Part shown: piece by piece, positions 39,024 through 52,531 of the stretch
Numbering within the stretch: the first letter of the stretch is position 1
Layout: each line of letters starts with the position of its first letter
Source: Neisseria zalophi
GTDB taxonomy: Bacteria > Pseudomonadota > Gammaproteobacteria > Burkholderiales > Neisseriaceae
Reading direction: 5' to 3'
Assembly: GCF_008807015.1 (NCBI RefSeq)
Contig: NZ_CP031700.1
Coordinates: 2,009,014-2,073,013 of the forward strand
DNA: 64,000 nt
The notes under the pieces: model-generated
Told to the model about the DNA's origin: nothing
The model's input: only the letters and a program-made list of their open reading frames with translations
Database searches by the model: none
Program-made: the position numbers and the translations under genes

Positions 39024-39514
39024 TGCGACATATTTTATCTATCCTGATGGAAAACGAATCAGGCGCGATGAGCCGTGTGGTAGGCTTGTTTTCCGCCCGT
39101 GATTACAATATCGACTCATTAGCCGTTGCTGCCACCGAAGACAAAACCTTATCGCGGATGACCATTGTCACCCACGGTGACGACACGGTTTTAGAACAAA
39201 TCACCAAACAGCTTAATAAGTTGGTCGAAGTGGTTAAAGTGGTCGATTTAAACGAAAGCCGTTTTGTCGAACGGGAATTGATGTTGGTTAAAGTCCGTGC
39301 TGTCGGCAAAGACCGTGACGAATTCCTCCGTCTCGCTGAAATCTACCGTGGGCGCGTTGTCGATGTCACCGATAAAACCTATACCATAGAAGTTACCGGC
39401 TCATCCGACAAACTGGATTCATTCTTGGAAACGCTAGGCAAAACTTCAATTCTCGAAACCGTACGCACCGGTGCGGCCGGAATAGGTCGCGGCGAGCGGA
39501 TTTTAAAAATTTAA
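39023..39514 (+). CDS. ilvH: Acetolactate synthase small (regulatory) subunit
   Basis: 163 residues. The N-terminal ACT domain (MRHILSILMENESGAMSRVVGLFSARDYNIDSL) binds valine for feedback inhibition, and the C-terminal half is the ALS small-subunit domain (VDVTDKTYTIEVTGSSDKLDSFLE). It begins within the ilvB stop codon, a sign of stoichiometric production. Second gene of the ilv operon. Confidence 0.96.
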   Translation: MRHILSILMENESGAMSRVVGLFSARDYNIDSLAVAATEDKTLSRMTIVTHGDDTVLEQITKQLNKLVEVVKVVDLNESRFVERELMLVKVRAVGKDRDEFLRLAEIYRGRVVDVTDKTYTIEVTGSSDKLDSFLETLGKTSILETVRTGAAGIGRGERILKI

Positions 39515-39554
39515 GTATATTTTTTTATTTGGAAAGAAACGGAAAGGAACGGAT

Positions 39555-40912
<1,358 letters not shown>

Positions 40913-40945
40913 TCTGCCGCATAACTTGGTTTTATAACCATTCAA

Positions 40946-40975
40946 GAGGCCGTCTGAAACTATTCAGACGGCCTC
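40946..40975 (+). terminator. DUS-pair terminator after ilvC
   Basis: GAGGCCGTCTGAA pairs with TTCAGACGGCCTC around a 4-base loop. Immediately after it, TGCAAGA and TCTTGCA form a small palindrome (40980-40994) of unknown meaning. Confidence 0.8.
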
Positions 40976-41202
40976 ATCATGCAAGAATCTTGCATAGCTT
41001 CAAACAATACAAATCAAACAATCTTTTTCCAACCTTTTAATTGTCGATAAATATTGCCACTTCCCTCCAAATATTTTATTGCCAACTTATGATGTGATAT
41101 ACTTTCGGACTGAATTTTATCTTTCCATCTGACAACATCAGACAGGGTGCATAACCCCGTTTTATTAACCATCAAGTAATTTATATAAAGTAAGGGCTTA
41201 CG

Positions 41203-42513
41203 ATGAGCGTAACTGTAGAAAACTTAGAAAATCTCGAGCGTAAAGTAGTATTGTCTCTGGCGTGGAACGAAATCAACGCCGAAACCGACAAACGCTTGAA
41301 ACAAACCCAACGCCGCGTAAAAATCGACGGCTTCCGCCCCGGTAAGGCACCGTTGAAAATGGTATCTTCCATGTATGGCGCAAGCATTCAAAACGACGTT
41401 TTGAACGAAATGGTTCAAAAAGCATTCTATGATGTAGCTGTTGCTCAAGATTTAAAAGTAGCCGGTTTTCCCAGCTTCGAAGGCGTTGAAGAGCAAGACG
41501 ACAAAGAGTCTTTCAAAGTGGCTGCCGTATTCGAAGTATTCCCCGAAGTGAAAATCGGCGACTTATCCGCACAAGAAGTAGAAAAAGTTACTGCCGAAGT
41601 GGGCGATACCGAAGTGGATAAAACCATCGAAATCCTCCGCAAACAACGTACCAGCTTCCAACATGTTGAGCGCGAAGCCCAAAACGGCGACCGTGTTATT
41701 ATTGATTTTGAAGGCAAAATCGACGGCACACCGTTTGAAGGCGGCAGCTCGCAAAACTATCCTTTCATTTTGGGCAACGGCCAAATGCTGCCTGAATTCG
41801 AAGCCGGTATTTTGGGCTTGAAAGAAGGCGAAAGCAAAGACGTCGAAGTTCACTTCCCCGAAGATTATCATGGCAAAGATGTGGCCGGTAAAACCGCCGT
41901 ATTCACCATCAGCCTGAAAAACGTATCCGAAGCCGTTTTACCTGAAGTAGACGAACAATTTGCCAAAGCATTGGGCATTGAAGACGGCGATGTGGCCAAA
42001 ATGCGCGAAGAAGTGCGCAAAAACGTTGCCCGCGAAGTAGCCCGCCGCACCGAAAGCCAAACCAAAGAAGCGGTTATGGAAGCCTTGCTCAAAGCAACCG
42101 ATATCCAAGTACCTAAAGCACTGGTTAACGATGAAGCAACCCGCTTGGCCGATGAAATGAAACAAAACTTCATTAATCAAGGCATGGCCGATGCCGCTGA
42201 TCTTAATCTTTCTAACGACTTGTTTAAAGACCAAGCAGAACGCCGCGTTGCTTTAGGCCTGATCTTGGCGCAATTGGTTGACGAACACAAACTGGAACCG
42301 ACTCAAGAACAAATCAAAGCAGTGGTAAGCGACTTTGCCGAAAGCTATGAAGACCCTGAAGAAGTGATCGAATGGTATTTTGCCGACAAACAACGTTTGC
42401 AAGGCCCGACTTCTTTGGCCACTGAATCGAATGTTGTCGAATTTGTTTTGGGTAAAGCCAAAGTAAACGAAAAAGTATTGTCGTTTGACGAAGTTATGGG
42501 TGCACAAGCCTAA
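41203..42513 (+). CDS. tig: Trigger factor
   Basis: 436 residues. Ribosome-bound chaperone and peptidyl-prolyl isomerase. The N-terminal ribosome-binding signature is GFRPGKAPLKMV, the FKBP domain spans about 155-245 (GDRVIIDFEGKIDGTPFEGG, FPEDYHGKDVAGKTAVF), and the C-terminal helical chaperone domain follows. It lies upstream of clpP, as in many bacteria, with a terminator between. The 290-bp upstream region has no gene. Confidence 0.97.
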   Translation: MSVTVENLENLERKVVLSLAWNEINAETDKRLKQTQRRVKIDGFRPGKAPLKMVSSMYGASIQNDVLNEMVQKAFYDVAVAQDLKVAGFPSFEGVEEQDDKESFKVAAVFEVFPEVKIGDLSAQEVEKVTAEVGDTEVDKTIEILRKQRTSFQHVEREAQNGDRVIIDFEGKIDGTPFEGGSSQNYPFILGNGQMLPEFEAGILGLKEGESKDVEVHFPEDYHGKDVAGKTAVFTISLKNVSEAVLPEVDEQFAKALGIEDGDVAKMREEVRKNVAREVARRTESQTKEAVMEALLKATDIQVPKALVNDEATRLADEMKQNFINQGMADAADLNLSNDLFKDQAERRVALGLILAQLVDEHKLEPTQEQIKAVVSDFAESYEDPEEVIEWYFADKQRLQGPTSLATESNVVEFVLGKAKVNEKVLSFDEVMGAQA

Positions 42514-42542
42514 TCGGGCCGTCTGAACCTATGAACCCACAC

Positions 42543-42580
42543 AAGCACCGAAGCTGCCTTCCGCGCTTTGGTGCTTTTTA
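42543..42580 (+). terminator. Terminator between tig and clpP
   Basis: AAGCACCGAAGC pairs with GCTTTGGTGCTT (one G-U pair), followed by five T residues. A single DUS lies just before it. Confidence 0.8.
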
Positions 42581-42606
42581 ACGAATATCCTGACAAGGAG
42601 CGTAAT

Positions 42607-43230
42607 ATGATTCCTGAAATCAACAACGGCTATTTGGTGCCGACCGTTATCGAGCAAAGCGGCCGTGGCGAGCGTGCTTTCGATATTTATTCACGCCTGC
42701 TGAAAGAACGTATTATTTTTCTGGTCGGCCCGGTAAACGACGACAGCGCCAATCTGGTGGTTGCCCAACTTTTATTCTTAGAAAGCGAAAACCCCGACAA
42801 AGATATTTTCCTGTATATCAACTCTCCGGGCGGCTCGGTAACCGCGGGTATGTCGATTTTCGATACCATGAACTTTATTAAACCCGACGTATCCACTTTA
42901 TGCTTGGGTCAGGCTGCCAGCATGGGCGCATTCTTATTGTCTGCCGGCGCCAAAGGCAAACGTTTTGCCCTACCCAACAGCCGCGTGATGATTCACCAAC
43001 CCCTCATTAGCGGCGGTTTGGGCGGACAGGCTTCCGATATTGAAATTCATGCCCGCGAATTATTGAAATTGAAAGACAAACTCAACCGTTTGCTGGCCAA
43101 ACATACCGGTCAGGAATTGGAAAAAATAGAACGCGATACCGACCGCGATAATTATATGTCTGCCGAAGAAGCCCAACAATACGGCTTAATCGACCAAGTC
43201 ATTGAAAACCGCGACAGCATCAGCTTGTAA
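42607..43230 (+). CDS. clpP: ATP-dependent Clp protease proteolytic subunit
   Basis: 207 residues from the ATG at 42607, which has AAGGAG seven bases upstream; an earlier ATG lies in the tig terminator. Serine protease that forms tetradecamers with ClpX or ClpA. The triad is Ser105 ([11 protein letters not shown]), His130 (MIHQPL) and Asp179, at the same spacing as in E. coli. Full length. Confidence 0.96.
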   Translation: MIPEINNGYLVPTVIEQSGRGERAFDIYSRLLKERIIFLVGPVNDDSANLVVAQLLFLESENPDKDIFLYINSPGGSVTAGMSIFDTMNFIKPDVSTLCLGQAASMGAFLLSAGAKGKRFALPNSRVMIHQPLISGGLGGQASDIEIHARELLKLKDKLNRLLAKHTGQELEKIERDTDRDNYMSAEEAQQYGLIDQVIENRDSISL

Positions 43231-43243
43231 ACCAACGCTATCA

Positions 43244-43281
43244 TTTTTCAGACGGCCTCTTTAAACAGGCCGTCTGAAAAA
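43244..43281. terminator. Outward DUS pair between clpP and murJ
   Basis: TTTTTCAGACGGCCT faces AGGCCGTCTGAAAAA with an 8-base spacer, in the reverse order from most DUS pairs here. It can still fold as a hairpin. Confidence 0.6.
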
Positions 43282-43329
43282 TATGGTCGTCGTATCTATT
43301 GTTTTTGCTTTATTTAAAGAAGTCTTATC

Positions 43330-44874
43330 ATGAATCTACTGGGCGCATTGGCAAAAGTCGGCAGTTTAACCATGGTATCGCGCATACTCGGCTTTGTCCG
43401 CGACACCATTATTGCACGCATGTTTGGCGCGGGAATGGCCACCGATGCTTTTTTTGTCGCATTCAAACTGCCTAATCTATTGCGCCGTATTTTCGCCGAA
43501 GGGGCGTTTGCCCAAGCTTTTGTGCCGATTCTGGCCGAATACAAACAAACCCGCTCCGAAGAAGCTACCCGCGAATTTATCCGCCATGTGGCAGGCATGT
43601 TGTCTTTTGCTTTGGTGATTGTGACCGCCATCGGTATTTTAGCGGCACCTTGGGTGATTTATGTGTCCGCTCCGGGCTTTGCCAAAAATGCGGACAAATT
43701 CCAACTTTCGGCCGATCTTTTAAGGATTACCTTTCCCTATATCCTGCTGATTTCACTCTCTTCCTTTATCAGCTCTATTCTCAACACTTATCATAAATTC
43801 AGCATTCCCGCCGTTACACCGACCTTATTAAACATCTCGTTTATTGTTTTCGCACTATTTTTCGTGCCCTATTTCGACCCACCCGTTATGGCTTTGGCAT
43901 GGGCGGTTTTTGTAGGCGGATTATTGCAACTGGGCTTCCAACTGCCATGGCTGGCCAAGCTGGGTTTTCTCAAACTGCCCAAACTCAATTTCAAAGATGC
44001 CGCTGTTAACCGCGTAATGAAGCAAATGGCACCGGCCATTCTCGGTGTGAGCGTGGCGCAAATATCTTTGGTGATTAACACCATTTTTGCTTCGTTCCTG
44101 CAATCGGGCAGCGTATCGTGGATGTATTATGCCGACCGCCTGATGGAACTGCCTACTGGCGTACTCGGTGCGGCCTTAGGTACCATTCTGCTGCCGACAC
44201 TTTCCAAATATGCCGCCGGAAAAGATACGCAGGAATTCTCCGCCCTACTCGACTGGGGACTGCGTTTATGCATGTTGCTCGCCCTACCGGCAGCAGTCGG
44301 CCTGGCTACCTTGTCGTTTCCCCTGATTGCCACTTTGTTTATGTATCGCGAGTTTTCACTCAATGATGCCCTGATGACGCAAAGCGCCCTCATTGCTTAT
44401 TCTTTCGGCTTAATCGGCCTAATCATGATTAAAGTTTTGGCACCCGGCTTTTATGCCCGCCAAAATATCAAAACGCCGGTAAAAATCGCTATTTTCACGC
44501 TTGTCTGCACCCAACTGATGAACATCGCATTTATCGGCCCGTTGCAACACGTCGGTTTGGCATTGGCTATCGGATTAGGGGCTTGTTTGAATGCCGGATT
44601 ACTTTATTTTCTACTGCGAAAACACAAAATCTACCAACCTAAACAAGGCTGGCTGGCATTTATTATCAAATTATTTATCGCGCTGGTGGTTATGGGTGGC
44701 GGCCTATGGTTGGCTCAGGCACAAACTTATTTCCCGCTACAATGGGTGCAAGTACCCGGCTGGCAGAAAGCAATTCAACTTTCCGGATTAGTGGTTTTCG
44801 GCGCCGCCTTATATTTTCTATCGCTTGCTCTGCTCGGTTTCCGCCCCCGTCATTTCAAACGTTCGGAATCTTAA
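43330..44874 (+). CDS. murJ: Lipid II flippase MurJ
   Basis: 514 residues with about 14 membrane segments. It moves lipid II across the inner membrane for peptidoglycan synthesis. The MVF family start [35 protein letters not shown] is diagnostic, including the conserved Arg pair in SRILGFVRD, with [26 protein letters not shown] next. It stands after clpP with its own region upstream and a simple hairpin terminator. Confidence 0.96.
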   Translation: MNLLGALAKVGSLTMVSRILGFVRDTIIARMFGAGMATDAFFVAFKLPNLLRRIFAEGAFAQAFVPILAEYKQTRSEEATREFIRHVAGMLSFALVIVTAIGILAAPWVIYVSAPGFAKNADKFQLSADLLRITFPYILLISLSSFISSILNTYHKFSIPAVTPTLLNISFIVFALFFVPYFDPPVMALAWAVFVGGLLQLGFQLPWLAKLGFLKLPKLNFKDAAVNRVMKQMAPAILGVSVAQISLVINTIFASFLQSGSVSWMYYADRLMELPTGVLGAALGTILLPTLSKYAAGKDTQEFSALLDWGLRLCMLLALPAAVGLATLSFPLIATLFMYREFSLNDALMTQSALIAYSFGLIGLIMIKVLAPGFYARQNIKTPVKIAIFTLVCTQLMNIAFIGPLQHVGLALAIGLGACLNAGLLYFLLRKHKIYQPKQGWLAFIIKLFIALVVMGGGLWLAQAQTYFPLQWVQVPGWQKAIQLSGLVVFGAALYFLSLALLGFRPRHFKRSES

Positions 44875-44905
44875 GCAGTCAGGCAAACAGCATCGCACAG
44901 CGTTC

Positions 44906-44935
44906 AAAAGCCCGAAACGGGCTTTTGTTATTTTA
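44906..44935 (+). terminator. murJ terminator
   Basis: AAAAGCCCG pairs with CGGGCTTTT over three bases, followed by GTTATTTTA. Confidence 0.78.
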
Positions 44936-45122
44936 GGTATTCACAGGCCGTCTGAAACTACCATATTTCAACACTTTTTATCATAACTTTGCTTATTTCA
45001 TAAGCTTTTCCAATCGACTTGTTTTTATAAACACAAGCCGCTGTTGGCCTGCTTGCGCCCTGCCATGTATTTTGTTAAGGTAGTTCACGTTTTTATTTTT
45101 AATAACAAAAAGGAGTCAACCG

Positions 45123-45386
45123 ATGACTGAAGAAACTCAAAAAACACCCCTCGAATATGCACGCGATATTATTAATCAGCTCAAAGAAATGCAGCACTAC
45201 GCGCAAACCAATGCAGAAAAATTGTCTTCCCAGTGGCTGGCCTTTTCAGAAGGTGAATTTAAAAACAAACTGTTTGCCGAAAAAGTGGGCGACCTGCTCA
45301 ACAAACAAGGTGCTTATGTAGAAGAATTGCAAGGCGTGATTAACGATATGGAACTCGAATGCAACCGTATTGAAAACGAAGCATAA
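45123..45386 (+). CDS. Small conserved coiled-coil protein of unknown function
   Basis: 87 residues, acidic, no signal peptide or membrane helix, starting MTEETQKTPLEYARDIINQLKEM with AAGGAG seven bases upstream. The sequence is almost entirely helical with heptad-like spacing (residues about 10-85), so a small coiled-coil or helical bundle is likely. I recognise no family. It stands alone between murJ and the convergent etfD-type gene, with a good ribosome site and a bidirectional terminator, which supports that it is a real gene. Confidence 0.75.
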   Translation: MTEETQKTPLEYARDIINQLKEMQHYAQTNAEKLSSQWLAFSEGEFKNKLFAEKVGDLLNKQGAYVEELQGVINDMELECNRIENEA

Positions 45387-45400
45387 ACATCAATAAATCA

Positions 45401-45435
45401 AGAGGCCGTCTGAATCGCTATTTCAGACGGCCTCT
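45401..45435. terminator. Bidirectional DUS-pair terminator
   Basis: AGAGGCCGTCTGAA pairs with TTCAGACGGCCTCT between two convergent genes, with T-rich DNA on the right and A-rich on the left. Confidence 0.82.
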
Positions 45436-45459
45436 TTTTAAAAAATACCTAATCCGTTA

Positions 45460-47127
45460 CTACATCGCTCCATAATTCGGCCCACCGCCCCCTTCAGGGC
45501 AAGTCCAAACAATATTTTGGGTCGGGTCTTTAATATCGCAGGTTTTGCAGTGTACGCAGTTGGCGGCATTAATCTGCAATACCTGTTTACCCTCTTTTTC
45601 TACGATTTCATACACCCCTGCCGGGCAATAACGGGTTTCCGGCGAAGCATAATCTTTTAGGTTTACATCCAACATCACCTGCTGATTTTTCAAAACAAGA
45701 TGGGCAGGCTGGTTTTCTTCATGGCTCACATTGGCGAGAAACACACTGCTTAAACGGTCGAAAGTCAGTTTGCCGTCGGGTTTCGGATAATCAATCGGGC
45801 GGCTAACGGCGGCTTTTTGCAACGAATCATTGTCCGCACCGTGATGCTTCAATGTCCACGGAGCCTTACCCTTGAAAACATACAATTCCAAACCGGTATA
45901 GGCCATCGCCGGAAACAATCCCCACTTAAACGCCGGGCGGATATTGCGCACCGCATGCAGCTCTTGATACAGCCAACTTTCTCTAAACAACCGATCATAA
46001 GCCACGGCTTCTTTACCGCTTTGCACCGCTTCGATTTCTTCCAAATTATCCAACAACGGGAAAACAGCCTCTGCCGCCAGCATTGCCGATTTCATCGCCG
46101 TATGAATGCCTTTGATGCGCGGTACATTTAAAAATCCTGCCGTATCGCCGATCAAAACGCCACCGGCAAAAGTCAGTTTCGGCAGGCTTTGCAAACCGCC
46201 TTCGCTGATGGCGCGCGCACCATAAGCAATGCGGCGGCCGCCCTCGAATATTTTGCGGATTTCGGGATGGGTTTTAAACCGCTGAAACTCTTCAAATGGA
46301 GAAAGATAAGGGTTTTGATAATCCAAACCGACCACAAAGCCGACGGCAATCTGATTGTTATCCAGATGGTAAATAAAAGAGCCGCCATAGGTTTTGCTAT
46401 CCAACGGCCAGCCTGTACTATGTATCACCAAGCCCGGTTGGCATTGGCTTTCGGGCACTTCCCAAATTTCTTTAATGCCGAGACCATAAGTTTGCGGCTG
46501 GCAATCCCTATCCAAAGCATATTGGCGGATAAGCTGTTTGGTTAGCGAACCACGACAGCCTTCGGCAAAAATGGTTTGCTGCGCCCATAATTCCATGCCC
46601 GGTTGGAATTGGTCGGTCGGTTCACCGTCTTTACCCACACCCATATTACCGGTAGCAATGCCTTTTACCGAACCGTCGGGGTGATACAGCACTTCGGCGG
46701 CGGCAAATCCGGGATAGATTTCCACACCGAGATTTTCCGCCTGCTCCGCCAGCCAGCGGCACAATTCGCCTAAGCTGATGATATGGTAGCCTTTATTGTC
46801 AAAATTGGGGGTAACCGGTAGGCGGACGGCTTTTTTTTGCGTGAGAAACAAAACCTGATCTTCGGTGACACTGCGGTTAAGCGGCGCTCCCAATTCCCGC
46901 CAATCGGGCAGCAGTTCGTCTAAAGCATGCGGGTCAATCACGGCGCCGGCCAGAATATGTGCGCCGACTTCCGAGCCTTTTTCCACCACGCATACACTAA
47001 TCTCACGCTCTTGCTGTTGGGCAAGCTGTTTCAGCCGGATGGCGGCCGACAAGCCCGACGGCCCCGCGCCGACAATCACAACATCATATTGCATGCTGTC
47101 GCGTTCTATGGTTTCGCTTTCGCTCAT
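45460..47127 (-). CDS. Electron transfer flavoprotein-ubiquinone oxidoreductase
   Basis: 555 residues. Membrane-bound enzyme that passes electrons from ETF to ubiquinone. The N-terminal FAD motif VVIVGAGPSGLSAAIRL is present, as are the ubiquinone-domain segment GCRGSLTKQL and the C-terminal 4Fe-4S cluster ligands CPAG..., then NCVHCKTCDI and WTCPEGGGGPNYGAM. The length equals that of other bacterial ETF-QO proteins. ETF subunit genes are not in the window. It shares a bidirectional terminator with the convergent coiled-coil gene. Confidence 0.95.
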   Translation of the reverse strand: MSESETIERDSMQYDVVIVGAGPSGLSAAIRLKQLAQQQEREISVCVVEKGSEVGAHILAGAVIDPHALDELLPDWRELGAPLNRSVTEDQVLFLTQKKAVRLPVTPNFDNKGYHIISLGELCRWLAEQAENLGVEIYPGFAAAEVLYHPDGSVKGIATGNMGVGKDGEPTDQFQPGMELWAQQTIFAEGCRGSLTKQLIRQYALDRDCQPQTYGLGIKEIWEVPESQCQPGLVIHSTGWPLDSKTYGGSFIYHLDNNQIAVGFVVGLDYQNPYLSPFEEFQRFKTHPEIRKIFEGGRRIAYGARAISEGGLQSLPKLTFAGGVLIGDTAGFLNVPRIKGIHTAMKSAMLAAEAVFPLLDNLEEIEAVQSGKEAVAYDRLFRESWLYQELHAVRNIRPAFKWGLFPAMAYTGLELYVFKGKAPWTLKHHGADNDSLQKAAVSRPIDYPKPDGKLTFDRLSSVFLANVSHEENQPAHLVLKNQQVMLDVNLKDYASPETRYCPAGVYEIVEKEGKQVLQINAANCVHCKTCDIKDPTQNIVWTCPEGGGGPNYGAM

Positions 47128-47304
47128 GGTGGCGTTCCTATTTTCTATATGGTAGTTGTTTGCGCGCCCGATAATGTTTTCAGACGGCCTTTTATGGTTT
47201 TTAAAAACAGATAATTATACAGTATCGGCTTCATGAGAAACAGCCGTTTGGCTATATCCGCCCACCATAACCGTTTCAATCAAACCGAAACCACCATCAA
47301 CAAT

Positions 47305-47335
47305 CAGGCCGTCTGAAATATTTTCAGACGGCCTG
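47305..47335 (-). terminator. DUS-pair terminator after the cinA-like gene
   Basis: CAGGCCGTCTGAAA pairs with TTTCAGACGGCCTG around three bases, 26 bases past the stop. Confidence 0.8.
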
Positions 47336-47360
47336 TATCTTATTCAATCATCTTGTTATT

Positions 47361-49654
<2,294 letters not shown>

Positions 49655-49680
49655 GCCTTTATCTTGAATTCGATAAAGCC

Positions 49681-49713
49681 ACAAGCCGTCTGAAACCATT
49701 TCAGACGGCTTGT
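49681..49713 (+). terminator. DUS-pair terminator after argG
   Basis: ACAAGCCGTCTGAAA pairs with TTTCAGACGGCTTGT, followed by TTTTT. Confidence 0.85.
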
Positions 49714-49809
49714 TTTTACAATCATCGCACTATAAGTTTCAGGCGGCCTCTAATAAAGCTAAGGCCGTCTGAAATACTGTTTTAGCGGTTCACTATTGTT
49801 TTATACAAC

Positions 49810-52416
49810 TCAAGCCGCCGTACCTTCTAAAAAGTCTTGTGCAAAACGTTGCAACACACCGCCCGCTTCGTAAATCAACACTTCTTCGGCGGTATCCAAA
49901 CGGCAGATAACGGGCACTTCCACCGTTTCGCCGTTTTTACGGTGAACCAACAGGGTCAACTCGGCACGCGGTTTGCGCCCGCCGACCACGTCATAAGTTT
50001 CCGTGCCGTCTAATTGTAGCGTATGACGGTTTACCCCTTCTTTAAATTGCAGCGGCAATACACCCATACCAATCAAATTGGTGCGGTGGATACGCTCGAA
50101 ACCTTCGGCCACAATCGCTTCCACACCGGCCAGCCGCACGCCTTTGGCCGCCCAGTCGCGGCTGGAACCTTGGCCGTAATCGGCGCCGGCAATAATAATC
50201 AGCGGCTGTTTGCGGTTCATATAGGTTTCAATCGCCTCCCACATCCGCATCACTTGGCCTTCCGGCTCCACACGCGCCAACGAGCCTTGCTTGGTGGTGC
50301 CGTCTTCGTTTTTCACCATTTCGTTGAAGAGTTTCGGGTTGGCAAAAGTCGCCCGCTGCGCGGTGAGGTGGTCGCCGCGGTGGGTGGCATAAGAGTTAAA
50401 GTCCTCTTCCGGCAACCCCATCTTGGCCAGATATTCGCCCGCCGCACTGGTCGGCAAAATGGCATTTGAGGGCGAAAGGTGGTCGGTGGTGATATTGTCG
50501 GGCAGAATCGCCAGCGGCCGCATGCCTTTCAGCGTGCGTTCGCCTGCCAATGCGCCTTCCCAATACGGCGGACGGCGGATATAGGTCGACATCGGGCGCC
50601 AATCATATAGCGGGCTGGGGGCTTTTTCCGCCGTTCCGGTGTCGAACATAGGAATATACACATCGCGGAACTGCTGCGGTTTCACATATTCGGCCACAAT
50701 CGCGTCGATTTCTTCATCGCTCGGCCAGATATCCTGTAAGCGGATTTCTTTGCCGTCGACCACACCCAATACATCGTTTTCAATATCGAAGCGGATGCTG
50801 CCCGCAATAGCATAGGCCACCACCAACGGCGGCGAAGCGAGAAACGCCTGTTTGGCATAAGGATGGATACGGCCGTCGAAATTGCGGTTGCCCGACAATA
50901 CGGCGGTGGCATACAAATCGCGGTCGATAATTTCCTGCTGTATTTTCGGATCAAGCGCACCGCTCATGCCGTTGCAGGTGGTGCAGGCAAATGCCACAAT
51001 GCCGAAACCAAGTTTTTCCAATTCGGGCAGCAGGCCTGCTTCTTTCAAATACAGTTCGGCCACTTTCGAGCCCGGCGCGAACGAAGATTTTACCCACGGT
51101 TTACGGGTCAGCCCCAATTCATTGGCTTTACGCGCCAATAAAGCGGCCGCCACTACATTGCGCGGATTGGAAGTATTGGTACAGCTGGTAATCGCGGCAA
51201 TAATCACCGCACCGTCGGGCATGTGGCCGTCGGTCGGCTCTTCATAAGGTGCGGCAATGCCTTTTTTCGCCAAATCGGCCGTTGCAACGCGGGCATGCGG
51301 GTTGCTCGGGCCGGCCATATTGCGGCCGACATTGGATAAATCAAACTTCAATACGCGCGGATAAACGGCGTTTTTCAAAGTATCCGCCCATAAACCGGCG
51401 GTTTTGGCATAGTTTTCCACCAATTTAACCTGCTCGTCGTCACGGCCGGTCAGTTTTAAATAATCAATGGTTTGCTGATCAATGGCAAACATCGCCGCCG
51501 TAGCACCATACTCCGGCGTCATATTGGAAATCGTGGCACGGTCGCCAACCGATAAGCTGGCTACCCCTTCACCGAAAAATTCCACAAACGCCCCGACCAC
51601 ACGCTCTTTACGCAAAAACTCGGTTAAGGCCAACACAATATCGGTTGCGGTAATGCCCGGATGGCGTTTGCCCGTCAGCTCCACACCGACAATATCGGGC
51701 AGGCGCATCATCGAAGCACGACCGAGCATCACCGTTTCCGCTTCCAAACCGCCCACGCCGACGGAAATCACGCCCAAAGAATCCACATGCGGCGTATGGC
51801 TGTCGGTGCCGACGCAGGTATCGGGAAAGGCCACACCGTCTTTCACTTGAACCACGGGCGACATTTTTTCCAAATTAATCTGGTGCATAATGCCGTTGCC
51901 CGCCGGAATCACGTCTACATTTTCAAAAGCGGTTTTTGTCCAGTTGATAAAGTGGAAGCGGTCTTCATTGCGTCGGTCTTCAATCGCACGGTTTTTGGCA
52001 AACGCATCCGGGTCAAAACCGCCGCACTCCACTGCCAAAGAGTGGTCGACAATCAATTGGGTTTGTACAACCGGATTCACTTTGGCCGGATCTCCGCCTT
52101 TTTCGGCAATCGCATCGCGCAGCCCCGCCAAATCCACCAACGCCGTCTGCCCCAAAATATCATGGCACACCACCCGCGCCGGAAACCAAGGAAAATCGAT
52201 TTCCTGTTTGCGCTCGATTAATTGCGACAGCCAGCTGTTCAAAGTGGCCAAGTCGGTTGTTTCCGCACGGTTCACCAGATTTTCAGCCAGAATGCGCGAG
52301 GTATAGGGCAAGGTATCGTATGAACCCGGCTTGATGGCTTCGCAGGCCGCGCGGGCATCGTAATATTCCAGATTAGACCCGGGCAGGGGTTTACGGTAGA
52401 TTTGGTTGGTTTTCAT
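49810..52416 (-). CDS. acnD: Fe/S-dependent 2-methylisocitrate dehydratase
   Basis: 868 residues, the AcnD branch of aconitases rather than housekeeping AcnA: the start with RKPLPGSNLEYYDARAACEAI and the segments DFPWFPARVVCHDILGQTALVDL and NRAIEDRRNEDRFHFINWTKTAF are typical. It dehydrates 2-methylcitrate to 2-methylaconitate in the methylcitrate cycle, normally with the isomerase PrpF, which is not encoded nearby. The 4Fe-4S cysteines are in SCTNTSNP and ACTTCNG. AAGGAGCA precedes the ATG, a sequence complementary to a loop of the candidate sRNA. It belongs with prpB and prpC 3 kb upstream but is separated by three other genes. Confidence 0.92.
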   Translation of the reverse strand: MKTNQIYRKPLPGSNLEYYDARAACEAIKPGSYDTLPYTSRILAENLVNRAETTDLATLNSWLSQLIERKQEIDFPWFPARVVCHDILGQTALVDLAGLRDAIAEKGGDPAKVNPVVQTQLIVDHSLAVECGGFDPDAFAKNRAIEDRRNEDRFHFINWTKTAFENVDVIPAGNGIMHQINLEKMSPVVQVKDGVAFPDTCVGTDSHTPHVDSLGVISVGVGGLEAETVMLGRASMMRLPDIVGVELTGKRHPGITATDIVLALTEFLRKERVVGAFVEFFGEGVASLSVGDRATISNMTPEYGATAAMFAIDQQTIDYLKLTGRDDEQVKLVENYAKTAGLWADTLKNAVYPRVLKFDLSNVGRNMAGPSNPHARVATADLAKKGIAAPYEEPTDGHMPDGAVIIAAITSCTNTSNPRNVVAAALLARKANELGLTRKPWVKSSFAPGSKVAELYLKEAGLLPELEKLGFGIVAFACTTCNGMSGALDPKIQQEIIDRDLYATAVLSGNRNFDGRIHPYAKQAFLASPPLVVAYAIAGSIRFDIENDVLGVVDGKEIRLQDIWPSDEEIDAIVAEYVKPQQFRDVYIPMFDTGTAEKAPSPLYDWRPMSTYIRRPPYWEGALAGERTLKGMRPLAILPDNITTDHLSPSNAILPTSAAGEYLAKMGLPEEDFNSYATHRGDHLTAQRATFANPKLFNEMVKNEDGTTKQGSLARVEPEGQVMRMWEAIETYMNRKQPLIIIAGADYGQGSSRDWAAKGVRLAGVEAIVAEGFERIHRTNLIGMGVLPLQFKEGVNRHTLQLDGTETYDVVGGRKPRAELTLLVHRKNGETVEVPVICRLDTAEEVLIYEAGGVLQRFAQDFLEGTAA

Positions 52417-52476
52417 AAGTTGCTCCTTAAATATTTTTCTTTTATTAAATCAGGCACTCAAGATGCCGTTTTGGGT

Positions 52477-52504
52477 TTTCAGACGGCCTAATGCCGTCTG
52501 AAAA
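52477..52504 (-). terminator. DUS-pair terminator after the first DMT transporter
   Basis: TTTTCAGACGGC faces GCCGTCTGAAAA over four bases. One of the pair is the rare AT-type DUS (ATGCCGTCTGAA). Confidence 0.7.
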
Positions 52505-52531
52505 AATCCTATTGTCTGTTTGTATATGGCT